Positions 11,840-24,285 are shown, counted from the stretch's first letter. The stretch is DNA of 64,000 nt from Ancylostoma caninum (GCA_037903475.1 JBAJFG010000362.1:434001-498000); one strand, 5' to 3'. The notes: a model not told the origin generated them from the letters alone. A program made the numbers and translations.

Positions 11840-12950
11840 GATCTCTGAAATGATTGAGAAGACGTTGTACGAAGACGTATACCCCATCCCATCTGTTTGC
11901 CTTCACACGAAAATCTCAAAAGATATGTGTATAAGTATACGCGTGAGGACAGATTTCATTTCAGCACTCTTTCGGGGCTTCAAAACACCTGCGCCACTTC
12001 CTTTTTTATGAAGGATGCATATGAGAGAAAGAAACATAAGAAAAAAGCATGAAATTTCCGCATGTGCTCTGCAAGTGCTTCCGTCCTCTTATTCAAACTT
12101 CTCCTGATAGGCCTCCATAAGCATAGTACAAATTGCCAGCAAGGTCAACCTCAAGGCAAATCACTTCATAATAGGCAATCTGCTAAAGATGAATGGGACC
12201 GCAACTAATCTTCAAGGCATGACCTAGTAAACATACAACGCGTCACGCTGCACTTCCCCAGTATCACGATAATTTCGACGTTAATTAAATCAATGCTTCC
12301 AACTTGCCAGAATTTCGAGGGGTCTTAACCAATTAATCGGAATAACGTCGTTTTCCTAAGTGGAATGGATAAAAATTACTACAAAATATAATGAATTGTT
12401 CGAATGCCTCTGGTTTGAAAAGCCCGAAAAATATAAGAATACTCCACATCTCAAAATTGTCGAATGAATGAATTGCTCGGATTTCCCTTCTTTCTGAGAG
12501 AGCAAATGTGTGAAATATCCGAATACTCGAATAGTTGAACATCCGAGCATTTCGTCGAATGTACACATTCGATTCCGTCGCAAGTTCGAACAACATCCTT
12601 CATAACACAGCCGCACTTGTATTATTATTAACGGCATAGACAGCTATACGATTTCTTAGCTTACTATAAATAGAGCGCACATAACATCATATCTGAACTA
12701 AAGTACTTGGAACCATAATATATACAAAAATTATGATGTGTTCCAGGTGAGCCCGTGGGAGAAGCAAACATGGAAACACTGCTTCGATGTGGCCCTGCAC
12801 TGTAGTAGCTGGCAGCCTCCGCACATTCTCCACGCTCTCCGCAGAGCTCCTACGTCAGAGGTTAAGCAACTTATACATATTTTGGACTAGACGGGACTAG
12901 GGAAGGCTGATCATGCCGAAAACCTCAGTAGACATGTCCTTACCGGTCGG
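11840..12950. other. Intergenic DNA
   Basis: AT-rich. Around 12400-12590 there are many CGAAT and CCGAA words, similar in style to 29640-29700. No exon or mobile element end seen. Confidence 0.35.
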
Positions 12951-12959
12951 TTGGGGGAA

Positions 12960-13470
12960 ACAGAAAAATCGATAAAATCAATGACTTGATTTCGTCCAAT
13001 GTGGTTGTCATATTTGTGTTGAGCTTATTGTAGAATCTTAGTAGACATAGTCATTGACCTATGGGCAAGAATAGCGAAAGATCGTTGAGTCGGTGCTCCG
13101 TGAAAATTGGTTATCATATTCCTGTTGAGCGTATTTCAAAACCACATCAGGAATCCATGCCAGCCCGCGGACGAGAATGGAAAAAATCGGTAAAATGGAC
13201 AAATCAATATTTCCATACGAAATGGTTGTCATGTTCGTGTTCAGCGCATTGAGGAACACCAGTGAACGTCACTGACCCCAGGTCAAAAAAGCGAAAAATC
13301 AATGGAATCAATAAATCTCCCAGCGCTAGGTAGCCCAAAGCCTCCGCCTGCTCACGAGGGAAGAGTACGCAAAGTTCGGTCCCGATCGATTAATCCAGCA
13401 ATTTCTATTCGGAACATACACACATACATACAAACTTCTACTTTTATATATCTACAGATTGTGTCAAAAG
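12960..13470 (+). repeat. Satellite array B with 3' tail
   Basis: About three degenerate units with CGAAAAATC, TCAATAAATC, GGTTGTCAT and ATTCGTGTTCAGCGCATTG. The array ends in a non-repeated tail: AGCCCAAAGCCTCCGCC, then AAAGTTCGGTCCCGATCG, CAATTTCT and a CATACA-rich stretch to about 13470. The same tail follows array C at 24185-24285, so array plus tail behaves as one dispersed unit. Confidence 0.7.
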
Positions 13471-13992
13471 TTTCCGCTCGGAAATTTTCATCAAAAAGTT
13501 TTATAAAAAATCAAACAACGACAATTACCAAACGAGGTAGGCATCACAACAGTCGCTGATCTTCTATCATTTTTACAGTAGGAGCTCAAATCTGCTGCTT
13601 CGAAATTCGATGGACTACAGGACAAAGAACGGAGTTCGGTACCACTGGGGATCATTGACGTCAGCAAATCAATTCTCGAGACGCTCCTGTGCTTCACTAC
13701 CTGACGCTCTGTTTAAATCAGATGTAGTCTACATAAAGCTCCGTTTACAAATCCCACAAGATATCCTTCCACTCCCGAGGGGTTCGATCACAAAAGTTAC
13801 GGTCGAACTTTGCAGTGGGGCTAAAATGGTGTGATTAGTGTACGTTTGGAACTTGCCATAAATTCACCCGATTAGTGTTCGCAAATAGTTTTTCTAGTCA
13901 TAGTGGAGAAAGTCCCAGGTCAATTCGCGGAGAAGCAAACTACTAGTGAGAATGAGAATGGTCTCGACATTGCTTACCACATTTTGGTTAGC
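13470..13992. other. Open-frame region without gene assignment
   Basis: A canonical-looking acceptor (CATTTTTACAG) at about 13577 is followed by about 250 nt open in one frame, ending with TGA near 13834. A second frame is also open for about 40 codons. No donor or family match was found, so no gene is called. Confidence 0.25.
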
Positions 13993-14257
13993 CTCGCAGT
14001 CTGACGCAGTATTCATGCAATGGAAGCTACCGAATTAGGGTTTCTGAGGGTCTCCTAGAATTAATTACATCTCTAATGTTGGATACAAACATAGCCTTCA
14101 AATTTCTAAATGTTGGCGAGATCAAGCGCTTTGAAGAGTGTCATGTGCGCCGTTTGAACAGTAGCGGTTTATCTATCAGAAAACTTCAGAAATTCTTATG
14201 GAGAAACAGTGGAAACGTGCGGCATGACCTATATTCTGATTCTGGTTTCGCTAAAAC
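13992..14257 (+). pseudogene. Tc3-like transposase N-terminal helix-turn-helix fragment (candidate)
   Basis: The frame is open from a stop at 13989-13991 to a GTAAGC donor at 14258. The C-terminal 35 residues read like the N-terminal DNA-binding region of Tc3-type transposases: LNSSGLSIRKLQKFLWR, then VRHDLYSDSGFAKT, where family members have L..R.IA..L.RS...VR..L.DP.GYG. The downstream catalytic domain is not visible, and no terminal inverted repeat was found. It is most likely a decayed transposon 5' part. A host homeodomain-like gene cannot be excluded. Confidence 0.35.
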
Positions 14258-14259
14258 GT

Positions 14260-15545
14260 AAGCAAAATTAAATCAAATCAGCCGGGTCGTGCTAACTTCC
14301 TCTTTTAGGACCACCTCATATAGAAGTAAATAGACGCTGCGCACCAATTCTCCGGCTGTGGTGCCGTCCAGTGGCGTTTTTCCCATTACTTGAAGCGGGT
14401 TCACAACTCTCACAACTGCTATACGGTCAAATTTTCTCCATTATTGGCATTGGTACATCACCCTCGCTCCTAATTTTCCCATTGCTAATAAGAGCTGCTG
14501 TACCTATCTACTGCATTCTTATGCACCCGTTTCTTCATGTTCCCTCACATATGTGCTATTGCACATCCCATCCATGGCACCCCACAGGCCTACCTCATTC
14601 ATTCCAACTGTGGTGAAAAGAACTGTCGGTGATCAAAAGAGCTTAGCATATCCGAACGTGATGAAAGTGGACTGAGTCACCTGTGCACAAGTAAAAACTA
14701 AAATTTGCAAACATTTCGTAAATACTTGACGCGCTGAACATGACAATGTATTTCTCCGTCTTTGATCGCTGATTCTCGTGTGTAGACTCATACATAACTA
14801 CCAATTGAAAAGAAGTGAGATTGTTGGTGGTCAAAATTGGTCGCAAAATTCCTCATTGATAATGTCAAAATAAACCGCAACACTGCGTTCCATTTCTTTT
14901 TCTTCTTTTTCACTCATACATTGCTTTCACTCAAACCAATGGACCCGTCGAAGAGGAATATAACTTCGAACCTTAGCGCTGAATTGTCTTTCCCTCGGCT
15001 AAAAAATTAATAGTAAACAAATGCAAGCGATCCAATGCGGAATGATCACTGGGAATAATTCATCTTATCCGCCTACCATGACAGATGAAGTGATAAAGAG
15101 TTATTCGCGCATACAAAGTAGGTTGCGGTATATTCGAATACAATGACAGGTGCATAACGCGGGAGAGCATGTAGCATAAAAAATCGAATGGATAGTATAA
15201 TACTCGAAATTGAGCACAGCTGCTTGGCGTCTTCTAAGTGTCGGGAAACCCTTCACGCAACCAAGGAGTCGTCTCGTGGCGTTTCCTTACTTCAAGCATT
15301 GGTGCCTTATTACCACAGTGTTGAACCAGCCTACTAGCATTTTCCCAGTTCCAGGCGCCAGCGCCATCTCAGAAGAATTATATACGTGCAACGCACGGTG
15401 AGATCCATCCACAACCATCCTACATCACATAAGGAGGTTTCTATGAAGCCGGTATCCAGTTGAGATATTTGCTAAGAATGAAGTAAAATTCATGAAAATG
15501 AAGGATTTCGCTTTGAGAAAGAATTGGGCATTCCTACCAATGCTG
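14260..15545. other. Intergenic DNA
   Basis: A possible micro-exon lies at about 15354-15398 (acceptor CCCAGTTCCAG, donor GTGAGA), but it has no partner. Otherwise the frames are short and of chance type, and no repeat boundary was seen. Confidence 0.3.
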
Positions 15546-15782
15546 TCTGTTTCGGGTGTGGGTCATAATGAGGCAAAATGAGGCGGCGTCTTCCCGCCCT
15601 TCGGCGTCGACTCGTCCCCACTCACATTCAAATTTGCATGGGCAACTATGGTGAAATCGCGCGCGAATTTGAGCGAGTAGGTCCTGAAGGTCCTGAAGGG
15701 CGGGGCTAGGGTTCGAATGAACCAATCGCAGACACATTGCCCACTCACTTTTGCCTCATCATGACCCACACCCGTCTGTTTC
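15545..15782. mobile_element. 220-bp MITE with 9-bp target-site duplication (Mutator-like)
   Basis: The element occupies 15554-15773. Its termini are inverted: GGGTGTGGGTCATAATGAGG on the left, and GGGTGTGGGTCATGATGAGG on the right when read from the other strand. The pairing continues through GCAAAA with few mismatches. It is flanked by the perfect 9-bp direct repeat GTCTGTTTC (15545-15553 and 15774-15782). A 9-bp duplication is characteristic of Mutator-like elements. There is no coding frame, so it would be non-autonomous. The interior has a short palindrome (CAAATTTGC against GCGAATTTG). Confidence 0.85.
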
Positions 15783-17945
15783 CAGTGTGCGTCACATACG
15801 TGCAATAGGGGGGAGCCGGGGATCTGCAAAGTGAAGGGGGTCTGAGAGCTCTGAGACCTCCGAAAATGAAGAGGGTCGTTGCCCAGAGGGGGAGGGGGGG
15901 GGGAGGTGAAGTGCGTTCCTTCCTCACTTCCCATTGAAGAGTCCTGGAGAAGGCACTTTCCAGCTAACTATTTTTTTTCGTATTCCGTCCACGGGCAGGA
16001 ACGGAACGGACCAAAGTTTATGAAGTTTTTTCTGTTTTTTGCAAGATGATACATGTTTTCGTACGACAATCTTGCCGTATTCGTGCTCAGAGAACTGAAA
16101 AACTCTAGAACACGTGTCTCCGCTAACATTGACCAGAACCTGGAAAAATGAATAAATCGATACTTATCGATCACTTGAGGCATCTACTCTGGATTCAGTG
16201 GAGACCTCCTTATTCCAAACACTCAATGTCCCATTGATCGCATCCTTGTGCATTTTTGTGATTTCGAAAAACCACAAGAACTATTTTCCCTATTTCTCTT
16301 TTCTTTGGAACATTTCATATTAGTGAATGGTACTAGCCTGTCGTCAGATCCGTGCTCCTACCATATATCTACTATATTTCATCGAAAACCGCGCATTCGT
16401 TTGTGGGAGAGTACCGGCACCAAACCCTATACAACGGCTCCAGCCGATCTGGCACCCTCCACTTTGTGCGCACTATTTCTTTTTTCTCTGACTACAGGCT
16501 GGAGCCAGTGTACAGGCTTTGGCTCCCCCACCCTCCCCACAACGTAAAACGAAGTTTCACGTGGCATATTGGGTATCTGCTGGTAGAGAATTTCCTCTGC
16601 TTCCTTCGTGTATACAACTCATACTATTTGGTTCGAGACTGAGAAAAGAAAACACCGAAGAACTAGGAAAACTTGCCATTTCTCCTCATTTTAAAAAGTC
16701 AACTTTTGCTCCTGTACAATACAAAGAGGATGTTTCGTGTTCCATACAGAATTGCGCAACCTTCCCTCGTCTTCTACCAAGGACTGTCCGATTTTCAACT
16801 CATTTTACTTTAACAGATTTATTCCCCACCAAACTTGAAGTGCGCAAAAAGTATTGATTTCGAAAAATGAAGTTTGCTCCTCTAACGATGACTACTTTTC
16901 CAACTACTCAATTTCTGCTTAATCTACTAGGTTTGCGCTATGTTCAGATACCCTTCATGGTTTGGAAATTTTCAATGCTAGGTACGGTATTCTTCAAGTT
17001 TTCCTCTCCTTTGGTGAAGGGGATCTCCCGGACCCACGTCCAAAGTGAAGGGGGTCGGAGCGTAGGCTCCGACTAGTAGATATGAGCTCAGCAACTCATT
17101 CCTAAGTATATCTCATAGTCGCATTATAGGGTTCAACGTGTTGTAGGCGTCTCAGACTCAGGAACATTCCAAAGAATGCATAGAACAGTAAACTAACGCT
17201 CAATGAGTGAAGTACTATGTACGCTTAGCTGATTTCTCCCATGTACGCTAACCTGAACTCTCCCTAGTAGGATAGTTGCATGAAAGTACAAAGAATACGT
17301 AATTATAAACGTGACCCATGAGCATATTAAGCACTTCGACCAACTGCTCAATTATAGCAATTACCAGTCTGGCCGTCCGGCTCACACCGGACTTCCAGAC
17401 TTTTCCTAATGCTCGCTTCGCTCGCATGGCTTCATCTCTTCTTCATTCAAATAAAGTCACTATTCCACATTTTTACTATAATGTGTCCCACACCCTTTCC
17501 ATTGCTTTTTCTCATGTAAAAAAGCACTTATCAAAGAGGATTAATCTTCTCGAAGCAATTTTATCATTTGCTCAACTGAAATAGCTTTTTGTAACTAAAT
17601 ATAACCGGTTCAACCTGGATTGACCGCAGAAAATGGTCTACCATTCTTTGTTTGTTATAACTGGTCAAGTGATAAGAGTCAGTTAGAACATATAAAAGTG
17701 GAGGGTGCGGTGTGTTCATAAACAAATGAGAAGAGGAGAACGCGGGGGAGGACGTGAGGAGGAAGGATTCACACGGATTGCATACTAATCCAGGCAGTGG
17801 TCTGACATCTAGTTTTTTTTTTAACGATTGATGTTAGACGCCATCGAATCGATTTAACAAATATGGACCTAACTCATGACATTTCCTTGAGTAGTGGACA
17901 CCGGCGCACCCCTCCTGCATCGGTAACTATATTTCCAGGCGCTCC
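15783..17945. other. Intergenic DNA with a lone satellite unit
   Basis: At about 16050-16170 one degenerate 120-bp satellite unit is visible (GTATTCGTGCTCAGAG, then AAAATGAATAAATCGATA). Frames at 16248-16857 overlap in several phases with no consistent splicing. CGTCCGGCT..CGGACTTCCAGA at about 17374-17399 recurs at 26127-26152. Confidence 0.35.
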
Positions 17946-17949
17946 TCCA

Positions 17950-18670
17950 CTTTTGAGCGCAGGCGAAGCCCTATCACAGCAGTAGACCCGCCCCCCCCCC
18001 CACTTTGGGCGCCAGCGCACACTTGTCACAGCAGTGGACCCGTCTCCCCCCACTTTTGAGCGCAGGCGAAGCCCTATCACAGCAGTAGACCCGTCTCCCC
18101 CACTTTGGGCGCCAGCGCACACTTGTCACAGCAGTGGACCCGTCTCCCCCCACCTTAGGCGCCGGCGCACCCTTATCACAGCAGTGGACCCGTCTCCCCC
18201 CACTTTGGGCGCCGACGCACCCCTATCACAGCAGTGGACCCGTCTCCCCCCACTTTGGGCGCCGGCGCACCCTTATCACAGTGATGGACCCGTCTCCGCC
18301 CACTTTGGGCGCCGGCGCACCTTTATCAGAGTGGTGGACCCGTCTCCCCCACTTTGGGCGCCGGCGAGTGGTGGACCCGTCTCCCCCCACTTTGGGCGCC
18401 GGCGCACCCTTATCACGGTGATGGACCCGTCTCCCCCCACTTTGGGCGCCGGCGCACCCTTATCACAGTGGTGGACCCGTCTCCCCCCACTTTGGGCGCC
18501 GGCGCACCCTTATCACAGTGGTGGACCCGTCTCCCCCCACTTTGGGCGCCGGCGCAGCCTTATCACACAGACCCGTCTCCCCCCACTTTGGGCGCCGGCG
18601 CAGCCTTATCAGAGTGGTGGACCCGTCTCCCCCCACTTTGGGCGCCGGCGCAGCCCCTCTCCATGGACTC
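17950..18670 (+). repeat. GC-rich minisatellite, 50-bp unit, about 14 copies
   Basis: The unit reads GTGGACCCGTCTCCCCCCAC, then TTTGGGCGCCGGCGCACCCT, then TATCACAGTG. Successive units start exactly 50 bp apart (for example 18421, 18471 and 18521). Copies before about 18150 use TTTTGAGCGCAGGCG variants, and a few copies are shortened. The array lies in AT-rich surroundings. Because 50 is not a multiple of three, all frames rotate and stay open by composition, so I do not call the long frames genes. The unit resembles the inverse of the 60-bp unit at 36 kb. Confidence 0.9.
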
Positions 18671-18679
18671 CATTGACGG

Positions 18680-18905
18680 ACCCGTTGTACACCATCCGAC
18701 CTTCTGTTCGATCTCATACCTACCCCACTCCACCACACCACACCCGTTCCTAGCCTTTTATATGATCTCACAATCACGATCATTGACCAATCGTAGAATT
18801 TCGTAACGGTCTGACACACATTCTTACATACTCACATACTTACATACTTACATACATACAGACACACATGTAAACAGGCTAAGCCCGTTATTATATAGAA
18901 TTATA
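18680..18905 (+). repeat. Low-complexity tail after the 50-bp array
   Basis: CCACTCCACCACACCACACC is followed by CATACTTA-type repeats (18826-18865), then AGGCTAAGCCCG and TTATTATATAG near 18878-18897. Arrays B and C also end in CATACA-rich tails. This suggests the 18-kb array sits inside a similar kind of non-autonomous element, though the shared text is simple and could be coincidental. Confidence 0.35.
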
Positions 18906-19640
18906 GCATACAGATGCCTTTTACATAACAAGCAGTTGGATTAATGACTGATCTAAATTGAAATCACCGTGAAGAATTTCATAGTTTCCTCCGAACGAAT
19001 CTTGAAAAATGAAAAAAAGACAATTTCTGACCAGGAATGCTCAATCCTCACTTCGTTTCTCAGTTCGATCGCATCTACATGTTACACGCACATCAATCAC
19101 TGAAAAAGAGAAAATTTCTCAAAATTCTATGTCGATCAGATCTTGGTCCATGCTGAGACATCAAATCGATGTCGATTTAGCAAATATATCAAGGCATCAA
19201 TATTTCTGACCAACGATCTGATATTATTTTTGGAGTATGGTAAATAGAGGAATCTCCTAAAGGAACGGCGACCATGAGCATTGTTATGGACATTAGAGGT
19301 GTTTCATTCCAATGCTCATGGAAAAAGGAGGTAACAGTATCTGAATCAAAAAGGCGAGCTGGTACCAAACGAACCAAGTAGTCACATAAGATACAGACCA
19401 TTACATGTGACGAATTCTGATTCTTTGCCGATCTACATCGAGTCATAGAGAGATTATACTAATTTTTTATTTTTAGATTTTAATTTAACATTTTAATGCG
19501 TATTTCCTTGTGAGTACTAGCATCAAAAGTGGGGAATTGATCGAAAGTTATGGCTTTAGTACTCGGTGGGATCACTTGTAAATAGTAGCCGGTCTATCTA
19601 GCACAACCTGTACAACAACAGAAAAAATATTCTGAAGCAT
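18905..19640. other. Intergenic DNA
   Basis: A minus-strand frame at 19189-19446 has coding-like composition (for example VRLVPARLFDSDTVTSFF) and an internal CCTTTAG acceptor, but no donor or partner exon. Nothing else seen. Confidence 0.25.
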
Positions 19641-19641
19641 A

Positions 19642-20528
19642 TATTAGGTTGGTCCGGAAGTTTTGCACCAAGATATATTTTAGGATCTAGAATTCCAAGA
19701 CATTGAATCAAAATGCCATTACATGTGAAATGTAAGATATACCTAGCTGCGGCCGTACAATAATCGCCAGACATCTCAAAGCGCTGGGTTATAGAAAACT
19801 GATGACGGGTTGGGTCCCCCACTGAGTGCCTTTCAACACTGAAAGTGTGCCAGTCTTAGCTGCTGCTTACACAGAGGGAAAACGTTCTCCGCCAACTCAT
19901 TTCCGGAGATGGGAGTTGGGTGCTGTATGCTAACTATTAACGAGAGAAAAGTTGATTCCCGCGTGGCGAACTATCTTCAAAACAGACGGAAGGAGAAGGG
20001 CACGAAAGAAGGTTTTTCTATGTTGTTGGTGGAATTCCGAGGGAATACTGTTTAGAAGTGCTGACACCTGGGCGACCGTGACTGTCTAGTTCTACTCTTC
20101 TTAACAACAGAGAATCGCAGACGAAACTCGCCTGGAGCAGGGAAAAATTAACCATGTTGTTCCGCTTTATGACCTCATTTGTCAAAGCTTACGCGCTAAA
20201 AAATTGCCGAACTGGGTTGAGAAATTCTACCACACCATGCTTATTCTCCTGACTTACCTCCGTCTGAATACCACTTGTTCGGACGCTGTATCTATGAGAA
20301 AAGAAATTTGATGATCGGACCAAACCGAAAAGTTAGATCTCAAGCTTCTTGGACTCGCAGCTGCCACAGTTCTTGACTTTTGGAGCTGATGCACTGGTTA
20401 AGCGTTGGCCATACCTCGTGGATCATGAAGATAATTATTTTTTTATTGATATCTATTCACAATGAACTTAGCAAACTTCTTTGAAAAAAAAAGTGAAATT
20501 AGGTGCAATAATTCCGACCAACCTAATA
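19642..20528 (+). mobile_element. Internally deleted mariner element with decayed transposase
   Basis: The element occupies 19644-20526 (883 bp) and is flanked by TA on both sides. The ends are inverted, TTAGGTTGGTCCGGAAG against TTAGGTTGGTCGGAATT, both leading to GCACC. On the plus strand, fragments of a mariner transposase can be read in different frames. These are GDGSWVLYAN near 19908-19937 (first catalytic Asp region) and EILPHHAYSPDLPPSEYHLF near 20220-20280 (third catalytic Asp region). Stops and frameshifts separate them, and full mariners are about 1.3 kb, so this copy is dead. Similar mariners are known from hookworms; the exact subfamily was not determined. Confidence 0.9.
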
Positions 20529-20529
20529 G

Positions 20530-23500
20530 AATCAAAGCTATAAGTTGTTTAGTGCCTACTCACAGCTAGGATCATAAATCAGTAGAATAGCGGAACTAAA
20601 GAATTAACCAACGTATAAGCCAATTCCAAAACATTCACGTTAACACGTTCTCGCATGAGACATCTTATACCCCGAATAGTCCTAAACTTCCTCCATGCTT
20701 AGACGCTCTCCTAGTATCATATATTTCGTCCCGTAATGTCACCGACGCAATGGAAGCTTGAACATCCGAGAAGCCCTGAAATTCCGGCAAAATATACATC
20801 GTAGGAAAAAAATTGGCTCGCAAATATATGCCTACATTAATCTCTTGCCCTATGATTGGTTTGATAGCAGTTTACGCAAATTACACCAAGTTATTCACTG
20901 TAAAGTCACGGGCTAAGAGTGCGAGCCTTAGTTTCGTGTTTTCGTATCTTGTGGACAATGGCAAAACCGAGGTAGTTACCTGAAAAACGCAGAATAGGCC
21001 CTGCTCAAGACCTTGAAGTGTTCAGCCCAAGCTGACTCTAGTTTACGTTTTTGTTTCTTTCGGTACCCGGTAGAGAATGGAGGAAACAAATAACAAATGA
21101 CCACCAGGGGATCGATGAAAATCACTTCACAGAGCAATCAACATGAGATGACGAGCTGTTCCCACACGTCATGGTAAATCAATCCTAGATGACTACGATG
21201 AGTGACGGTGAGCTTGTTCCAAAATTATAAATGCGTAATTCTCAGATGGTCTAGCTTATTCTAGAACCAATCAAGGTTAATTGCTCGGGACGGGAAATAT
21301 TTCGACGACTGAATCACCAACATCCACTGAAACAGAATGTCGTGATCGGCCGACGAGCAAGAGATAGATGAGTGATGCAGCATCGAGTATAAGAAGGGCC
21401 CATTGCTCTTCACCGAAAAGATAAGTTTACAATTCGTTTTTCTACTTATTGTGCTCTTTTGTCTTCCCATTTAGTAGTGTGCATTCACAAGCAGCATTTT
21501 AGCTGCATTTCCACTTACTCGTTTCCACTTGGCGGTTCTAGTTCCATTTCAATGAACCAAAAATTATACGTATAACCCATAATGTTAGTTTATGCTACCT
21601 GCGTGCAAGCTTCGGAGATCATTGTGAACGGGTTTGCGCTACAGCTCTTACATTGAATGCTTCTTGACTCTACAAGCGAACGTTTCCTGCACGGATGCCT
21701 CAACCTATACTTACATGATACGGCAGTACAAGTCTAATGATGCAGACATCTAGCATAAACTGGCATATTTTTTGCATTCGATTATGTATAACCTTCATTT
21801 TGAATTCATGGCCGGATTTGAAAATCTTACGTGTTAGATATTTCCCACATTCAAGGGACAGAGCTAGACGTTGGTCTTTTGTTTTTGTACATCTTCGGCT
21901 AACTTCCCAGCCGATGTTGTATTCCTTACGATTATAGTCATATAGCTGCAGGCACCATATGGTATAAGATTTTTTGAATCGATAGTGTACTTCACTTTTT
22001 CAGACCTTACATTCTATATGTGTGTGGTTATGCATAGTCAGTAAGCGTTTCGATTTTGTACGAGTACCATATTATTATTTGTGCGTGGCATGTGCTAAAA
22101 TCTCGTCGTTATTATTAATTTCATTCTTGATTTATATAATTAATTATTAGCTACCTGTGCTTCATAAATGCATCTATTATACTAGCCCTTATTCAAATGC
22201 CTAATTATGCTCTCTAAGAAAAGTCCTTTCTACTGCATCTCCTAATGTATCTCCGCGGAAAGCTAGCAGCTAATAATACATCGATAAGCTAGCAGGTCAT
22301 AAGCCTAGTTCCACAGTGCTCTGACGGCTTAAACGCCAAAACCATAACCCTTCCAAGTCGAAAATGTCACAAATCGCGAACGTCGACTTCAGACCACAGC
22401 ACTGTTCTGTCGCCCTTCGCGGTACTAATTTACTGTCGCGGTCCTATGATGCGCCGCTTCATTATTCTTACCGCTTTCTCTCCTTAAATTATACCCAATC
22501 ACATAAATGTGGTATATACGCATCCGAACTGTCGGTACTGGGGAAGGGAAAGAGTGCGATGCCACGTCGGTACAGCGAATTCCATACTTTGCACTACATG
22601 TTTATTGTATGTCTATGATATAGAATAAATGGGCCACAGGAGAGAGCCGCGCCGTAGCCTCATGCCTTGGCGGCAAGCGACAGGGATCTAGAGAGTGCCC
22701 TGCTAGCATTCACCTCTTTGTACGTGTACTATATAAAAAATACATGTTGGCTTTCCTCGTAGATCCAGTCAAAGCTATGTATTACAATGTTTAACTTGAA
22801 CCCCTCTGTGACGTCATGTTCTGATGTACCTATATAAATGTGAATGAATTGGACCTTGTTTCACACTACTGCAGTTCTGTCGAAAGAGTTGTTCGAATAA
22901 ACGGCACGGCACCTTCCGTATTCCTCCGTTTTCGCTGTCCTTTTTGGCCAATTGTTAGGAAGGCAAGGTGGAAGCACGGATAATAATTGCAATCCAAGCT
23001 TCCAACCAGGATGGATGATTATGAGCACTAGTTCCCCAAATCCGGACATGAGCTTGTCAAGCAGTTTAAATATTATTAATTGACAAGCAGAATAAAACTT
23101 CTTAAACATTTAGCTGAAGATAACTCATGCCATATAAAGAAGGATAGAATCGCAGCGCTACTAACAGATCTCGTAGAACGCCCGAATAACACTTTCACGA
23201 ACGTAGAATAGAAATGGGAAAGAATAGAAGAATTGTAGGGGAAACGTAATACATGCAAGAAAATGATTTGAAAAATATTATTTAAAAATTTTTCTGCTTA
23301 CATAAGCAAATAACTTCCTGTCATAGCTAAAAGTTTGATATAATTGTGATCATAGGGATTTCATTTTAATAACAACTAAACGGCATACCCGGCTTCGCTC
23401 GGGTGTTTTACAACCCCGGCAATTTCACACCAATGAGGACAATTGCCGAAGCCGAGAAATTCAATATGTATGCCTATAATTTTGGTGGTAAACATATTAG

Positions 23501-23580
23501 CAAGCTCATGTAACCCTCTTCCACCGACCCGTAAGCGAAAAGTCATTAATGTTATTTCAGTGTCAAATTCATGGAAAGCA
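20530..23580. other. Intergenic DNA, nothing recognised
   Basis: About 3 kb of AT-rich sequence. Near 20745-20785 the words GAAGCCCTGAAATTCCGGC weakly resemble the dispersed repeat at 7.2 and 10.6 kb. Frames at 22364-22618 (+) and 22861-23109 (-) lack splice support. No transposon ends seen. Confidence 0.35.
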
Positions 23581-23589
23581 GTTGCAATA

Positions 23590-24285
23590 TTCGTACTTAG
23601 GGTTTAGCGTTTTCGGCTGATCCAGTGAACACATTTTTACCCCGTCCCTTTCCAAAAGCGGGGAAAGAACAAAAGAAGTTACTGAGTCGATATATCCGTG
23701 GAGAATGGTTGTCATATTCGTGTACAGCGCGATGGAAAATCCTAGTAGACACGTTTTCACCGGTGCGTGGACGAGAATGGCGAAAAATCAATAATACCAA
23801 TAATTCGATATTCTGCGCAAAACGGTTATCATATTCGTGTTTAGCGTATTGGGGAACCCCAGTAGAACTGTCCCTACCAACTCTTGGGCAAAAATATCGA
23901 AAAATCAATCAAATCGATAAATCGATATTTCGTGCAAAACGGTCATCATATTCGTGTTCAGCGCACTAACAAACCCCAGTAGACCTGTCCCTACCGACTA
24001 TTAGGCAAGAATATCGAAAAATCAAAAGGATCGATAAATTGATATTTCGTGCAAAACGGTTATCATATGTATTCGTGTTCAGCGCATTGAGAAACCCCAT
24101 TAGACATGCCCTCGCCTCCCCCTGGGCAAAAGTAGCGAAAAATCAATAAAATCGACACAATCGATAAATCAATCGATAGTGCCCGGCACACAGTAGCCTA
24201 AAACCTCCGCCGGCCAATGAGGAATGAGCACACGAAGTTTGGTCCCGATCGGTTCACCCTCTGCGATTTCTGTGAGGAATCGAGA
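23590..24285 (+). repeat. Satellite array C with 3' tail
   Basis: Five units of about 110-120 bp contain GGTTATCATATTCGTGTTCA, GCGCATTG..AACCCC and AGTAGAC, then GGGCAA..AATATCGAAAAATCAA and ATCGATAAAT. The array ends at about 24180 and is followed by the tail ACAGTAGCCTAAAACCTCCG, then GAAGTTTGGTCCCGATCGG and GCGATTTCTG. That is the same tail as after array B. Confidence 0.8.

Noticed and set aside
16248..16857. Three overlapping frames
   Set aside because: No phase-consistent splicing was found and the translations are not protein-like throughout.
17950..18670. CRISPR array
   Set aside because: Units are continuous tandem copies without spacers, and the host is eukaryotic.
18034..18806. 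Long Pro/Arg-rich frames across the 50-bp array
   Set aside because: The period is not a multiple of three and all frames are open because the unit lacks stops. No splice, start or 3' signals.
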